DNA from: Roseiterribacter gracilis
GTDB lineage: Bacteria; Pseudomonadota; Alphaproteobacteria; BOG-932; Roseiterribacteraceae
Reading direction: 5' to 3'
DNA: 64,000 nucleotides
Assembly (NCBI GenBank): GCA_018332375.1
Contig: BOPV01000001.1
Coordinates: 2,418,001-2,482,000 of the forward strand
Shown here: positions 50,371-59,906 of the stretch, in pieces
Layout: each line of letters begins with the position of its first letter
How positions within the stretch are numbered: the first letter of the stretch is position 1
Translations under genes and position numbers: made by a program
The notes under the pieces: generated by a model
Databases searched by the model: none
The model's input: only the letters and a program-made list of their open reading frames with translations
Told to the model about the DNA's origin: nothing

Positions 50371-51406
50371 CGGGCGCACCCGCCAACAGATCGAGCTGGC
50401 GCGTCGGCGTCGACGGCACCGGCAGACCCAAATAGCGATAACCCGAATCCGACAACATGCGGCCGCGCGGCGTACGCTGCGTTAGGCCTTGTTGGATCAG
50501 ATAGGGTTCCACCACTTCTTCCAGCACGTCGCGCTGTTCGCCCAGCGCCGCCGCCAAGGTGTCGACGCCGACCGGACCGCCGCCATAGTGATCGGAGATA
50601 CAGCGCAAATAGCGCCGGTCCATCGCATCCAACCCGCGCGCATCGACGTCGAGCCGCGCCAACGCTGCGTCGGCGGCCTTGGCGTCGATCACCGCGGTGC
50701 CTGCAACCGCTGCGAAGTCGCGCACACGGCGCAGCAGACGTCCCGCAACGCGCGGCGTGCCGCGTGCGCGGCGCGCGATTTCGGCGGCGCCGTCCGATGT
50801 CAGCTCAACTTTTAAGACGCGCGCTCCGCGCGCAACAATACTTGTCAGATCGGCGGTCTCGTACAGATCGAGCCGCAACGGAATGCCGAACCGGTCGCGC
50901 AACGGCGTCGCCAGCAGACCAGCGCGCGTGGTTGCGCCAACCAAGGTGAACGGCGGCAGATCGATGCGCACCGAACGCGCCGCCGGCCCTTCGCCGATAA
51001 TCAGATCGAGCTGGAAATCTTCCATCGCGGGATAGAGAACTTCCTCGACCGCGGGTGCGAGGCGATGAATCTCGTCGATGAACAGCACGTCGCGCGGCTG
51101 CAAGTTCGTGAGAATCGCCGCCAGATCGCCGGCCTTGGCCAGGATCGGGCCCGACGTGGCGCGAAACCCGACACCAAGTTCGCGCGACACGATCTGCGCC
51201 AACGTGGTTTTGCCGAGGCCGGGCGGACCATGCAGCAGAACGTGATCGAGCGCTTCTTCGCGGGCGCGCGCGGCTTGCACGAACACGGCAAGATTTTCGC
51301 GCACCTGCGCCTGCCCCACGAATTCGGCCAACGTCTGTGGCCGGACCATGGAATCAATGTCGTCGCTGTCGCGCGCAGGATCGATCAGGCGAGCGCTGTC
51401 ATTCAT
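50363..51406 (-). CDS. ruvB: Holliday junction helicase RuvB
   Basis: The 347-residue AAA+ motor drives branch migration with RuvA. Walker [13 protein letters not shown], Walker [17 protein letters not shown], sensor 1 [19 protein letters not shown] and the C-terminal winged helix ([20 protein letters not shown]) are all present. Length normal. Overlaps ruvA as ATGA. Confidence 0.97.
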   Translation of the reverse strand: MNDSARLIDPARDSDDIDSMVRPQTLAEFVGQAQVRENLAVFVQAARAREEALDHVLLHGPPGLGKTTLAQIVSRELGVGFRATSGPILAKAGDLAAILTNLQPRDVLFIDEIHRLAPAVEEVLYPAMEDFQLDLIIGEGPAARSVRIDLPPFTLVGATTRAGLLATPLRDRFGIPLRLDLYETADLTSIVARGARVLKVELTSDGAAEIARRARGTPRVAGRLLRRVRDFAAVAGTAVIDAKAADAALARLDVDARGLDAMDRRYLRCISDHYGGGPVGVDTLAAALGEQRDVLEEVVEPYLIQQGLTQRTPRGRMLSDSGYRYLGLPVPSTPTRQLDLLAGAPDV

Positions 51407-52011
51407 GCGCTGAGTTCTTTCAGCGCCGCCGGAATCAACGCGCCCAGATTTGCGCCGTCACCGAGCTTCTTCGCCGCGGCTGCGACCGCGCCATAGGCGT
51501 CGGCACGCGCATAGCCGAGATTGACCAGCGCCGAGACTGCGTCGTTGGTCGGCGTGTTGTGCACCGGCTCAGATGCGTTGCCGCGTGCGATCGGCTCGAA
51601 CGTGACGCCGATCGAGCCGGCCTTGTCTTTGAGTTCGGTGACAATGCGCAGCGCCAGCTTGGCGCCGACGCCATCGGCACGTTGCACCGAGGCTTTGTCG
51701 CCGCTGGCAATGGCGAGCTGAAGCTTGTCGGCGGGCACAGCCGACAGGATCGACAGGCCGACTTTGGCGCCGACGCCCTGCACCGTCGTCAGCAGCTTGA
51801 ACCAGTCGCGTTCGGCCGCGTCGAAAAAGCCGTACAGCGCCATGATCTCGTCGCGCACGCGGGTTTCGATCAGCAGCGACGCGGGCGCACCTACGACCAA
51901 GCGCGCCAAGGTCGGCGTCGAACAAGCGACGATGTAGCCGACGCCGCCAACATCCAGAATGACGTTGTCGGTACCGATCGTGTCGATCTTGCCGGTGAGC
52001 TTGCCGATCAT
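51403..52011 (-). CDS. ruvA: Holliday junction DNA-binding protein RuvA
   Basis: The 202-residue protein has the OB-fold N-terminus ([20 protein letters not shown]), tandem helix-hairpin-helix motifs ([40 protein letters not shown]) and the RuvB-binding C-terminal domain ([20 protein letters not shown]). The ATG overlaps the stop of the ruvC fusion, so translational coupling is kept despite the inserted element upstream. Confidence 0.96.
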   Translation of the reverse strand: MIGKLTGKIDTIGTDNVILDVGGVGYIVACSTPTLARLVVGAPASLLIETRVRDEIMALYGFFDAAERDWFKLLTTVQGVGAKVGLSILSAVPADKLQLAIASGDKASVQRADGVGAKLALRIVTELKDKAGSIGVTFEPIARGNASEPVHNTPTNDAVSALVNLGYARADAYGAVAAAAKKLGDGANLGALIPAALKELSA

Positions 52012-52937
52012 GATACCTCCCTCTCCCCTCGGGGAGAGGGTTGGGGTGAGGGGGCCATCGCAGCGGCGATCTTGGTCAGTACGCCGTCGATGTTGCCGAA
52101 CACCTCATCGTTCCAGAAACGAAGCACGCGGAAGCCCGCAGCTTGCAAACGACGATCGCGCGCCACGTCGTGTTGCGAGCCCGCGTGTTGTTCGCCGTCG
52201 AGTTCGACGACCAAGCGGTGCTGATGACAGACAAAGTCTGCTGTGTATTCGAGAATGGGTTCCTGGCGGCGAAACTTCACACCGAGTTGATCAGCGCGAA
52301 GCTTCTGCCACAGAAGCTTTTCAGCGGTCGTCGCGTTGGTGCGCAGCGTGCGCGCACGTGCGGTCTCGCCCCAGGGCGGCTTGCGCTTCGCCTCGGTGGA
52401 GACAGCCCCCTCACCCTCCCGCTTCGCGGGCCCCTCCCTCTCCCCGAGGGGAGAGGGATTCCACTTCTGCTGCGTCTGCCGGTGATGTGCGTGACAGATT
52501 GCGACGGCCAGCGCGTCGGCCGCGTCGGCGGTTGCTTTGCAGCCGGGCAGCAGGCGCGACACCATCATCGCGACTTGCGCTTTGTCGGCACGGCCGGTGC
52601 CGACGCAGGATTGCTTGACCAGGGTCGCGGCATATTCGGCGACCGGCAGGCCTGCCGCGGCAGGCGCCAGCATCACGACGCCGCGTGCCATGCCGAGCTT
52701 CAAGGTCGAGGCCGGATTGACGTTCACGAACACTTCTTCGACCGCCGCTTCTTCAGGTGCGTGTGTGGCGATCAATTCGGCCAAAGATGACGACAAGAAG
52801 GCGAGCCGCATCGCAAGCGTCGCGTCGGTCGTGGTGCGCACGATGCCGTGCGCGACATGTGTCAGCCGATTGCCCGCAGCTTCGATCACGCCCCAACCGG
52901 TCGCTTGCAGACCGGGATCGAGGCCGATGATGCGCAT
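52008..52937 (-). CDS. ruvC: RuvC resolvase fused in frame to a DUF559 endonuclease-like domain
   Basis: The product has 309 residues, against about 170 in ordinary RuvC. Residues 1-155 are RuvC, with the four catalytic acids at Asp7 (MRIIGLDPG), Glu67 (AAVEEVF), Asp138 and Asp141 (ATADAADALAVA). Residues 160-177 read PSPLGEREGPAKREGEG, a translated repeat. Residues 197-292 form a DUF559/very-short-patch-like domain (TTAEKLLWQKLRADQLGVKF; YTADFVCHQHRLVVELDGEQ; RFWNDEVFGNIDGVL) with the PD-(D/E)XK-like D...ExD. The tail [14 protein letters not shown] is the repeat again. The frame is open throughout. Whether the fusion protein is stable or works is unknown. Confidence 0.9.
   Translation of the reverse strand: MRIIGLDPGLQATGWGVIEAAGNRLTHVAHGIVRTTTDATLAMRLAFLSSSLAELIATHAPEEAAVEEVFVNVNPASTLKLGMARGVVMLAPAAAGLPVAEYAATLVKQSCVGTGRADKAQVAMMVSRLLPGCKATADAADALAVAICHAHHRQTQQKWNPSPLGEREGPAKREGEGAVSTEAKRKPPWGETARARTLRTNATTAEKLLWQKLRADQLGVKFRRQEPILEYTADFVCHQHRLVVELDGEQHAGSQHDVARDRRLQAAGFRVLRFWNDEVFGNIDGVLTKIAAAMAPSPQPSPRGEREVS
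52019..52457. mobile_element. 439-bp repeat-bounded element carrying a DUF559 segment inside ruvC
   Basis: Each end has a 22-base hairpin, CCCTCTCCCC-TC-GGGGAGAGGG at 52019-52040 and CCCTCTCCCC-GA-GGGGAGAGGG at 52436-52457. Next to these are inverted arms TTGGGGTGAGGGGGC (52041 on) and GCCCCCTCACCCT (52405 on), and an inner hairpin CCCGC-TT-CGCGGG. Between them lies the DUF559 coding region, on the minus strand and in frame with ruvC. The 122-base element at 38804-38925 has the same ends and arms without the coding part. I see no transposase, so it would have to be moved in trans. Confidence 0.75.
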
Positions 52938-52939
52938 CT

Positions 52940-53686
52940 CTACCCAGCCAGCCGCGCCGCGAGCTCGTCCGACAATTCGGCGTTGGCCGCGACGCTCTGC
53001 ACGTCGTCATTGTCTTCGAGCACGTCGATCAGCTTGAGCAGCGACGTCGCCTGTTCTTCCGACGGCGTCGAGAAGACGGTGGGCTTCCACACCAGGCCGG
53101 CGCCGTCGGCGCCGCCAAATTTCGCTTCCAGCGCGTCGCGCACCTGCGCGAAGGCTTCGATGCTGCAGGTGATTTCGTGGGTCTCGCCGTCGGACTCGAC
53201 GTCGTCGGCGCCGGCTTCGACCGCGGCTTCGAACATCGCGTCGGCACTGGCGACTTTGGCCGGATAGAGCAACTGGCCGACATGCGCGAACTGGAACGAC
53301 ACCGAATTGGTTTCGCCCAGCACGCCGCCCAGCTTGGTGAAGGCGCTGCGCACTTCGGCGGCGGTGCGATTGCGGTTGTCGGTCAGGCTTTCGACGATCA
53401 GCGCGACGCCGCCCGGTCCGTAGCCTTCGTAACGCACCGCTTCGTAGATCGCGCCTTCAGTGCCCGACGCCTGTTTGATGGCGCGGTCGATGCGATCCTT
53501 GGGCATGTTCTGCACGCGCGCAGCAGCCAGCGCCGCGCGCAGGCGCGGATTGTACTGCGGGTCGGGCATGCCCTGCTTCACCGCCACCGTGATTTCACGG
53601 GCGAGCTTGTTGAACCGCTTGGCGCGCTTGGAATCCTGCGCGCCTTTGCGGTGCTGAATATTTTTGAACTTGGAATGGCCGGCCAT
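52940..53686 (-). CDS. yebC: YebC/PmpR-family protein (TACO1-like)
   Basis: The 248-residue protein starts [20 protein letters not shown] and has [40 protein letters not shown] and [20 protein letters not shown], all highly conserved. The family has been reported as transcription regulator and as a translation factor for proline-rich stretches. It lies two bases upstream of ruvC, its usual place. Confidence 0.95.
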   Translation of the reverse strand: MAGHSKFKNIQHRKGAQDSKRAKRFNKLAREITVAVKQGMPDPQYNPRLRAALAAARVQNMPKDRIDRAIKQASGTEGAIYEAVRYEGYGPGGVALIVESLTDNRNRTAAEVRSAFTKLGGVLGETNSVSFQFAHVGQLLYPAKVASADAMFEAAVEAGADDVESDGETHEITCSIEAFAQVRDALEAKFGGADGAGLVWKPTVFSTPSEEQATSLLKLIDVLEDNDDVQSVAANAELSDELAARLAG

Positions 53687-53760
53687 CGGCTGCGCGCTCG
53701 GTCCGAATCAGGAACAGAATTGAATCGCCACGGCCGGTACGGCGCAAGGCGCGTGCGTGT

Positions 53761-54588
53761 CTACGCGGTCGCAGTCGCCGAAGGAACAGTGGCGATGAGC
53801 CGCCCCCCGAGGCGCAGCGGCTCGGCACGTTTGGCGAGACCGGTGGCGTCATCCGTCTCGACGAAAACGCCGCATATTGTGGCCTCGCCTTCGGCGGGCG
53901 CTAAGCGCTCTCCGGGCATTTTGCGGACGAATTTCGTCACCGCGGCGACTTTTCCCATGCCGATCACCGAATCATAGTCGCCGCACATGCCGGCATCGGT
54001 CTGATAGGCGGTACCGCCGGGCAAAATCATCGTGTCGGCGGTCGGCGTATGGGTATGCGTGCCTACGACCAGGCTGACGCGCCCGTCGAGCCAGTGGCCC
54101 ATCGCCATTTTTTCGGACGAGGCTTCGCCGTGGAAATCGAGCACGATGGCGGCCGGATCACGCCCCAGCCGGTAGGTTTTCAGCACGCGTTCGATCGACG
54201 CGAACGGATCGTCGAGCGGATCCATGAACAATCGCGCCATCAGATTGATCACCAGCACACGCTTGCCGCCGCGCCCTTCGAGCACGGAAAAGCCGCGCCC
54301 CGGCGTGCCTTCGGGATAGTTCATCGGGCGCAGCACGCGCGGATCCTGATCCAGATGCGGGATCAGTTCTTTTTTGTCCCAGACGTGATTGCCGGTGGTG
54401 ATGCAATCGACGCCGGCAGCGTGCAGTTCGGCTGCAATCACCGGCGACAGGCCGAAGCCGTGCGCCGCGTTCTCGCCGTTGACGATGACGAAATCGAGAT
54501 CGAGCTGCGCGCGCAACGCAGGCAGCTGCGCGATCACCGCGTCGCGTCCAGTCCTGCCGACAATGTCACCGAGAAAAAGCAGTTTCAT
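53761..54588 (-). CDS. YmdB-family calcineurin-like phosphoesterase
   Basis: The 275-residue protein begins MKLLFLGDIVGRTGRDAVIA with metal-binding Asp, then FVIVNGENAAHGFGLSP, CITTGNHVWDKKE and VVGTHTHTPTADTMIL, the binuclear metal site of the YmdB/TIGR00282 family. Members hydrolyse 2',3'-cyclic nucleotides in vitro and affect biofilm in Bacillus. It overlaps the cyclo-ligase gene as ATGA and precedes yebC. Confidence 0.92.
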   Translation of the reverse strand: MKLLFLGDIVGRTGRDAVIAQLPALRAQLDLDFVIVNGENAAHGFGLSPVIAAELHAAGVDCITTGNHVWDKKELIPHLDQDPRVLRPMNYPEGTPGRGFSVLEGRGGKRVLVINLMARLFMDPLDDPFASIERVLKTYRLGRDPAAIVLDFHGEASSEKMAMGHWLDGRVSLVVGTHTHTPTADTMILPGGTAYQTDAGMCGDYDSVIGMGKVAAVTKFVRKMPGERLAPAEGEATICGVFVETDDATGLAKRAEPLRLGGRLIATVPSATATA

Positions 54589-55139
54589 GAGAAGCGGATT
54601 GCGTCCTGTTCGGTGACAAGCCAGTCGAGTTTTTGATCGTTGCTCTCGACCGGCAGCGAGGGCACGCGTTGCGCGGCAAAGGCACAACCGACCGCGGTGA
54701 CGGACCCGGCCGCGCGCAACATTGCGAGCGTCGCGTCGTAATAGCCGCCGCCATAGCCGAGCCGATGCCCTGTATCGTCGAAGGCGAGCATCGGCACCAG
54801 CACCATATCGGGCGTGACCACCTTCGCGTCTTGCGTGGGATGGCGCGTGCCGAACACGCCCGCTTCCAGCACGTCGCCCGGTGACCAGGCGCGAAACTCC
54901 AGAATTCGCGTGGCTTTTCGCACCACCGGCAGCGCCAGCGTGGCGCCCTGCACCGCCAGCATGGCGAGCAGCGGAACGATGTCGATTTCGCTGCCGATCG
55001 GCGAATAGCCCGAAATCACCCGGCCCGGCTGGAGCGCGCGCAGAAATTGCGCCGCGAGGTCGTGCGCCGCGTGCGGCGCCGCTTCGAATGCAGCTTCGCG
55101 CGCTTCACGCGCCGCCTCGCGGAGCGAGGCTTTATTCAT
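54585..55139 (-). CDS. 5-formyltetrahydrofolate cyclo-ligase
   Basis: The 184-residue enzyme converts 5-formyl-THF to 5,10-methenyl-THF with ATP. SGYSPIGSEIDIVPLLAMLA, ILEFRAWSPGDVLEAGVFG and HRLGYGGGYYDATLAML (the GxGGGYYD ATP/folate loop) identify the family. ATG 55137-55139. It is directly downstream of the 6S RNA gene, an arrangement conserved in proteobacteria (ygfA). Confidence 0.94.
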   Translation of the reverse strand: MNKASLREAAREAREAAFEAAPHAAHDLAAQFLRALQPGRVISGYSPIGSEIDIVPLLAMLAVQGATLALPVVRKATRILEFRAWSPGDVLEAGVFGTRHPTQDAKVVTPDMVLVPMLAFDDTGHRLGYGGGYYDATLAMLRAAGSVTAVGCAFAAQRVPSLPVESNDQKLDWLVTEQDAIRFS

Positions 55140-55204
55140 GATCGCCACGCCCTGCGTGGCGGGCGCGGAGCGCTGCATTTTCAGACATCGACGTTTGCGG
55201 AGAG

Positions 55205-55369
55205 GTGGAAGGGTCCGCGACGGCCGTTGGCGTTACTTTCCGCAGTGGCCCTGGCAAACCAGGGGGGCGCCGTGTGGCCGGACCAAGATCCGGTCAGGGA
55301 CAGCTCCCTACAGAAAAGTCATCGGCCCCTGGGATCAGTGTACCTGACGCACCGCACAGGCCCTTCCGG
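55205..55369 (-). ncRNA. ssrS: 6S RNA
   Basis: Between zapA and the cyclo-ligase gene, on the minus strand, is a stretch of about 165 bases with a closing stem GGAAGGG/CCCTTCC (55361-55367 with the complement 55207-55213), a GC-rich upper hairpin (GGGCCA...; CCTGGTTTGCCAGG at about 55248-55263), and a large internal bubble area. zapA-6S-ygfA order is conserved in proteobacteria. 6S RNA mimics an open promoter and binds sigma-70 RNA polymerase. Ends are estimated to within about 10 bases; no covariance score was computed. Confidence 0.8.
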
Positions 55370-55436
55370 TCTGGGAAAGTAGGGACGCTTGCCAAGTGGG
55401 ACAAGGTCGGTCGCGCGAATGTCATCCCTGATCGAG

Positions 55437-55739
55437 TCATCCTTGATCGAGGCGGGCCGCGATCGCTTCGACGCGACGCGTCAAATGTTCGACCGCGCCC
55501 AACAGCACGCGTTCTTCATCGGAATCGATCGCACCATTGCCTTGGCGCTGTTCGATCAATTCGTCGGCCAGAACCAGCGAGGTCAGCACCAGAAGCTGCG
55601 CTTCGCTGGCACCGCCACCGCCGAGTGATTTCAGTTTTTCGTCGACGAAGGCGCCAAGTTCGCGCACGCGATCTTCCTGGCCTTCGTCGCAGGCGACTGT
55701 GTAGGTCCGCCCGTTAATGGCGATTTCGACTCTAGCCAC
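55437..55739 (-). CDS. zapA: Cell division protein ZapA
   Basis: The 100-residue protein bundles FtsZ protofilaments. It has VEIAINGRTYTVACDEGQED at the N-terminus, RVRELGAFVDEKLKSL, a glycine linker, and a C-terminal helix (AQLLVLTSLVLADELIEQRQ). The start is GTG 55737-55739, which overlaps the stop of the upstream coiled-coil gene. Length matches the family. Confidence 0.9.
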   Translation of the reverse strand: MARVEIAINGRTYTVACDEGQEDRVRELGAFVDEKLKSLGGGGASEAQLLVLTSLVLADELIEQRQGNGAIDSDEERVLLGAVEHLTRRVEAIAARLDQG

Positions 55740-55944
55740 GCGACGCGGCCTCCAGCTTGGCGATGACGCGATCGAGCCGGTCGGCGGCGAGCGCCAGGCG
55801 CGGGTCGGCTTTCCGCGGTTCGCCAGCCCCGCCATCGGGACCGGTTTGCGGCAATTGCGCCTCGCGGCGCGCCAACGACGCTTCCATCCGATCGATCATT
55901 TCGTCGAGCCGTTCGAGCGCGGCCCGGAGCGGGGTTTCGCTCAT
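55732..55944 (-). CDS. Small coiled-coil protein upstream of zapA
   Basis: The 70-residue peptide is almost all helix with two amphipathic parts (LRAALERLDEMIDRMEASLA and DPRLALAADRLDRVIAKLEA). It overlaps zapA by eight bases. Small helical proteins (DUF4164-like) sit here in many alphaproteobacteria, so a role with ZapA in division is plausible. I assign no family firmly. Confidence 0.7.
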   Translation of the reverse strand: MSETPLRAALERLDEMIDRMEASLARREAQLPQTGPDGGAGEPRKADPRLALAADRLDRVIAKLEAASRG

Positions 55945-56025
55945 GCGATCCGCCTGTTTCCTGTTCTGTCCGATACGCTGCCAAGCCTAGGTTCTGCGGC
56001 GCGCAACTGCAAACCAGGAGCGAAC

Positions 56026-56502
56026 ATGGGCAGCGTGGTCGAATTTCCCGAAATTCTGTGGCGGCTGGGAGCGGCGGCGTTGGCCGGCTTTCTGCTGGGC
56101 CTCGACCGCGAACTGGCGCGCAAACCGGCGGGCGTGAAAACCCACATGCTGATCGCGATCGGCAGCGCGCTGACCGTGACGGTGGCGATCGCGCTGGGCG
56201 CCGATTTCAACAATATCGACCCCAATCGGGCGATTCAGGGCCTGGTCAGCGCGGTCGGCTTTATCGGCGCCGGCGCCCTGATCCAGCGCGGCGACCGCAA
56301 AAGCGGGATCACGACCGCAACGGCGGTGTGGATTGCGGGCGTGATCGGGATTGCGTGCGGTGCGGGCTATTACGTCGCCGCGGCGACCGCGACCGGTCTG
56401 GTTCTGATCGTCTTAGTGCCGATCAAATGGATCGAGCACTGGGCCGAGCATCGCTGGCGCAAACGCGGCAACCCGCCCAGCGAAACGCAGCCCGGCGCGT
56501 AG
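56026..56502 (+). CDS. MgtC/SapB-family membrane protein
   Basis: The 158-residue protein has about four helices: LWRLGAAALAGFLLGLDREL, MLIAIGSALTVTVAIALG, GLVSAVGFIGAGALIQRG and TATAVWIAGVIGIACGAGYY. RxxKPAGVKTHMLIAIGSAL and VGFIGAGAL are MgtC signatures. MgtC is linked to growth in low magnesium and to F-ATPase control in pathogens. This one lacks the C-terminal cytosolic domain. ATG 56026 follows AGGAG. Confidence 0.9.
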   Translation: MGSVVEFPEILWRLGAAALAGFLLGLDRELARKPAGVKTHMLIAIGSALTVTVAIALGADFNNIDPNRAIQGLVSAVGFIGAGALIQRGDRKSGITTATAVWIAGVIGIACGAGYYVAAATATGLVLIVLVPIKWIEHWAEHRWRKRGNPPSETQPGA

Positions 56503-56613
56503 CTGGTTTTCCGGGCCCGCCGGTTGACGCTCCCAAGCACGGTCGGCATGGTCGCGCGTCCTCGCCCCGGACCATCCCTGAGTCCCCAATAATCCAAGCG
56601 ATTCCGAGCGGAA

Positions 56614-58611
56614 ATGACTGACTTGAGCACGGCCACGACCCCAACCCATGTCGGTCATTCGCAGCTCGCCAACGCGATCCGCTTTCTCTCGCTCGACGCG
56701 GTCGAGGCAGCAAATTCGGGCCATCCCGGTTTGCCGATGGGCATGGCCGACATCGCGACGGTCTTGTGGGGCAAGTTTCTGAAATTCGACCCGGCCCGTC
56801 CGGACTGGCCCGATCGCGACCGGTTCGTTCTGTCGGCCGGTCACGGCTCGATGCTGCTCTACGCGGTCAATTGGCTGACCGGGTACAAGCGCGTCGGCCT
56901 CGACGAGCTGAAGCGCTTTCGCCAGTTGCACAGCCTGACGCCGGGCCATCCCGAACATGACGTGCTGGCGGGCGTCGAGACCACCACCGGTCCGCTCGGC
57001 CAGGGCATCGCCACCGCCGTCGGCATGGCGCTGGCGGAACGGATTCTGAACGCGCGCTTCGGTGACGAGCTGGTCGATCACCGCACCTGGGTGATCGCTT
57101 CGGACGGCGACCTGATGGAAGGCGTCAGCCACGAAGCCTGCTCGATCGCCGGCCATCTCGGGCTGAAGCGTCTGATCGTGCTGTACGACGACAACGGCAT
57201 TTCGATCGACGGGCCGACGTCGCTGTCCTTCTCGGACGACACCGCCAATCGCTTCCGCTCGTATGGCTGGAACGTTGCGACGGTCGACGGGCACGATCCG
57301 GAAGAGATCGAAAACGCGCTGGCATCGGCGATGAATGCCGACAAGCCGACCTTGATCGCGTGCCGCACCATCATCGGCTATGGCAGTCCCAACCGCGCCG
57401 GCACGTCGGAAGCACATTCGAACGCGTTCGGTGCAGCCGAGTTGGCTGCGACGCGTGAAAAACTGGACTGGCCGCACGGACCGTTTGTCATCCCCGATCA
57501 AATCGTGGACGCGTGGCGGTCCTTCGGCGTGCGCGGCCGCGACGCGTCGGCGGCGTGGAGCAAGCAGCACGAACAGCATCGCCAGCGCGCCGCCTTCGAT
57601 CAGGCGATCGCGGGCGACGTGCGCGGCCTCGACGCGCTGATCCAGCAGTACAAAACCAAAGTCGCGTCGGAAAAGCCGAAGATCGCAACGCGCCAGGCAT
57701 CGGGCCAGGTGCTGGAATTGCTGTCGCCGTCGATGCCGGAAATGATCGGCGGTTCGGCCGATTTGACGCCGTCGAACAATACGCGCGTCAAAAACTCGGG
57801 CGCGATCGAAGCCGGCAATTTCAACGGCCGCTACGTCCATTGGGGCGTGCGCGAACACGGCATGGCCGCTGCGATGAACGGCATGGCGCTGCATGGCGGC
57901 GTCATTCCATACGGCGGCACGTTCCTGTCGTTCGCCGATTATTGCCGCCCCGCGATCCGTCTCGCCGCGCTGATGAAACAGCGCAGCATCTTCGTCATGA
58001 CGCACGACTCGATCGGGCTCGGCGAAGATGGTCCGACGCACCAGCCGGTCGAACACATCGCGTCGCTGCGCGCGATGCCGAACCTGCTCGTGCTGCGTCC
58101 GTGCGATGCGGTCGAAACCGCAGAAGCCTGGCAATTGGCGCTGACGCGCACCGACGGCCCGTCGCTGTTGGCGCTGACGCGGCAGGCGGTGCCGCACGCA
58201 CGCACCGATGCGGGCGCTGAAAACCTGACCGCGCGCGGCGCGTACAAGCTGGCCGCTGCAACCGCGGACGAGCGCGTCACCTTGCTCGCCACCGGCTCGG
58301 AAATCGGTATCGCGCTCGACGCCAAGCGCGAGCTGGAGAATGCCGGTATCGGTACCTCGGTCGTGTCGATGCCGTGCTGGTCGCTGTTCGAGAAACAGAG
58401 CGAGGCCTATCGCCGCTCGCTACTGCCCGCCAACACGCTGAAAGTCGCGATCGAAGCCGGCGTGCGCATGGGCTGGGACCGTTGGATCGGACCCGACGGC
58501 ATCTTCATCGGCATGGAAGGCTTCGGCGAATCCGCGCCGTATGCGCAGCTTTACGAGCGTTTCGGGATCACCACCGCCGCCGTCACGGGCGCGGTACGCG
58601 CCCGTCTCTAA
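56614..58611 (+). CDS. tkt: Transketolase
   Basis: The 665-residue thiamine-diphosphate enzyme moves two-carbon units between sugar phosphates in the pentose phosphate pathway. Signatures are [58 protein letters not shown], the ThDP motif [20 protein letters not shown]...DDN, and the pyrimidine-domain [20 protein letters not shown]. It starts at ATG 56614. Confidence 0.97.
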   Translation: MTDLSTATTPTHVGHSQLANAIRFLSLDAVEAANSGHPGLPMGMADIATVLWGKFLKFDPARPDWPDRDRFVLSAGHGSMLLYAVNWLTGYKRVGLDELKRFRQLHSLTPGHPEHDVLAGVETTTGPLGQGIATAVGMALAERILNARFGDELVDHRTWVIASDGDLMEGVSHEACSIAGHLGLKRLIVLYDDNGISIDGPTSLSFSDDTANRFRSYGWNVATVDGHDPEEIENALASAMNADKPTLIACRTIIGYGSPNRAGTSEAHSNAFGAAELAATREKLDWPHGPFVIPDQIVDAWRSFGVRGRDASAAWSKQHEQHRQRAAFDQAIAGDVRGLDALIQQYKTKVASEKPKIATRQASGQVLELLSPSMPEMIGGSADLTPSNNTRVKNSGAIEAGNFNGRYVHWGVREHGMAAAMNGMALHGGVIPYGGTFLSFADYCRPAIRLAALMKQRSIFVMTHDSIGLGEDGPTHQPVEHIASLRAMPNLLVLRPCDAVETAEAWQLALTRTDGPSLLALTRQAVPHARTDAGAENLTARGAYKLAAATADERVTLLATGSEIGIALDAKRELENAGIGTSVVSMPCWSLFEKQSEAYRRSLLPANTLKVAIEAGVRMGWDRWIGPDGIFIGMEGFGESAPYAQLYERFGITTAAVTGAVRARL

Positions 58612-58776
58612 TCGTTCGCCGCCTGCGCGGCGCGGCGCCGTACGCGCTCGCCTCTGACCTGACCTGTCCCCTCGTGTGTGGTCGCCGGGCTAGCGGCGCG
58701 CTACATCAGCGACTTTCCCGGCCCGTCGGCGTTCTTCGCGCGGGCACCGGCGCGTCCCGCGCCAACTCAACAACTA

Positions 58777-58803
58777 GAAACACGATCCGCTGGATCGTGT
58801 TTC
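58777..58803. repeat. 27-base palindrome in the gap 5' leader
   Basis: GAAACACGATCC-GCT-GGATCGTGTTTC has a 12-base perfect stem and a 3-base loop, and ends 26 bases before the gap start. No T-run follows, so it is not a simple terminator. It may be an operator, a leader hairpin, or a mobile palindrome. Confidence 0.6.
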
Positions 58804-58829
58804 GGGGTCTGCACGCGAGAGGAACAAGA

Positions 58830-59837
58830 ATGACGGTCAAGGTAGCGATCAACGGGTTCGGGCGGATCGGGCGGCTGGTGCTGCGCGCGGCACTTGAGAA
58901 CAACCGCACCGATATCGAATTCGTCGCTGTGAACGACCTCGCCCCGGTCGCCACCAACGCGCATCTGCTGAAGTATGACAGCGTGCACGGGCGTTTTCCG
59001 GGCACGGTCGAAGTCAAAGGCGACATGCTGGTCGTCAACGGCCACGCCATCAAATGCACGCAGATCTCGGACCCGGCCAAGCTGCCGTGGAAGGAATTGG
59101 GCGTCGACATCGCGATGGAATGTTCGGGCCGCTTCACCGACCGCAAAAGCGCCGAGCAGCATCTGACTGCTGGCGCCAAGAAGGTGCTGATTTCCGCGCC
59201 TGCCACCGATGAAGATCTGACCGTCGTCTACGGCGTCAATCACGACCAGTTGAAAGCGTCGCACACGGTCGTGTCGAACGCGTCCTGCACCACCAACTGC
59301 CTGGCACCGGTTGCGTATGTGTTGAACAACGCGATCGGGATCGAACGTGGCTTCATGACCACGATCCACAGCTACACGGGCGACCAGCGCACCGTCGACA
59401 CGATGCATAGCGATCTGCATCGCGCCCGCGCCGCTGCGTTGAACATGATCCCGACCTCGACCGGCGCTGCAAAGGCAGTCGGCAAGGTTCTGCCGGAACT
59501 GAAGGGCAAGCTGGACGGCACCTCGATCCGCGTGCCGACCCCGGACGTGTCGGTGGTCGACTTCAAGTTCACGACCAAGCGTCCGACCACGGTCGAAGAA
59601 GTGAACAAGGCGATCGAAGATGCGGCCAACGGCAAGCTGAAAGGCGTGCTGGGCACCTACACCGAAGATCTGGTGTCGACCGACTTCATCCACGATCCGC
59701 TGTCGTCGATCTTCGCGTTGAAGGAAACCAAAGTCATCGACGGTGTCTTCGTGCGCATCATGACCTGGTACGACAATGAATGGGGTTTCTCGACGCGCAT
59801 GTCAGACACCGCCATCGCGATGCACAAAGCGAAGTAA
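58830..59837 (+). CDS. gap: Glyceraldehyde-3-phosphate dehydrogenase
   Basis: The 335-residue enzyme oxidises glyceraldehyde-3-phosphate with NAD+ and phosphate. VKVAINGFGRIGRLVLRAAL binds NAD; SNASCTTNCLAP contains catalytic Cys153; the later WYDNEWGFSTRM is conserved. ATG 58830 is preceded by GAGAGGA. The 218-base gap before it holds the palindrome above and presumably the promoter. A strong terminator follows the gene. Confidence 0.97.
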   Translation: MTVKVAINGFGRIGRLVLRAALENNRTDIEFVAVNDLAPVATNAHLLKYDSVHGRFPGTVEVKGDMLVVNGHAIKCTQISDPAKLPWKELGVDIAMECSGRFTDRKSAEQHLTAGAKKVLISAPATDEDLTVVYGVNHDQLKASHTVVSNASCTTNCLAPVAYVLNNAIGIERGFMTTIHSYTGDQRTVDTMHSDLHRARAAALNMIPTSTGAAKAVGKVLPELKGKLDGTSIRVPTPDVSVVDFKFTTKRPTTVEEVNKAIEDAANGKLKGVLGTYTEDLVSTDFIHDPLSSIFALKETKVIDGVFVRIMTWYDNEWGFSTRMSDTAIAMHKAK

Positions 59838-59858
59838 GCGACCGCTTCTCGCAACAGC

Positions 59859-59890
59859 AAAGGGCGCGGCTGCAAGGTCGCGCCCTTTTT
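59859..59890 (+). terminator. Rho-independent terminator after gap
   Basis: AAAGGGCGCG, a 10-base loop and CGCGCCCTTT, then further T residues (CCCTTTTTGC). Classical intrinsic terminator 22 bases after the stop. Confidence 0.92.
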
Positions 59891-59906
59891 GCTAGGCTCG
59901 GCGGCG

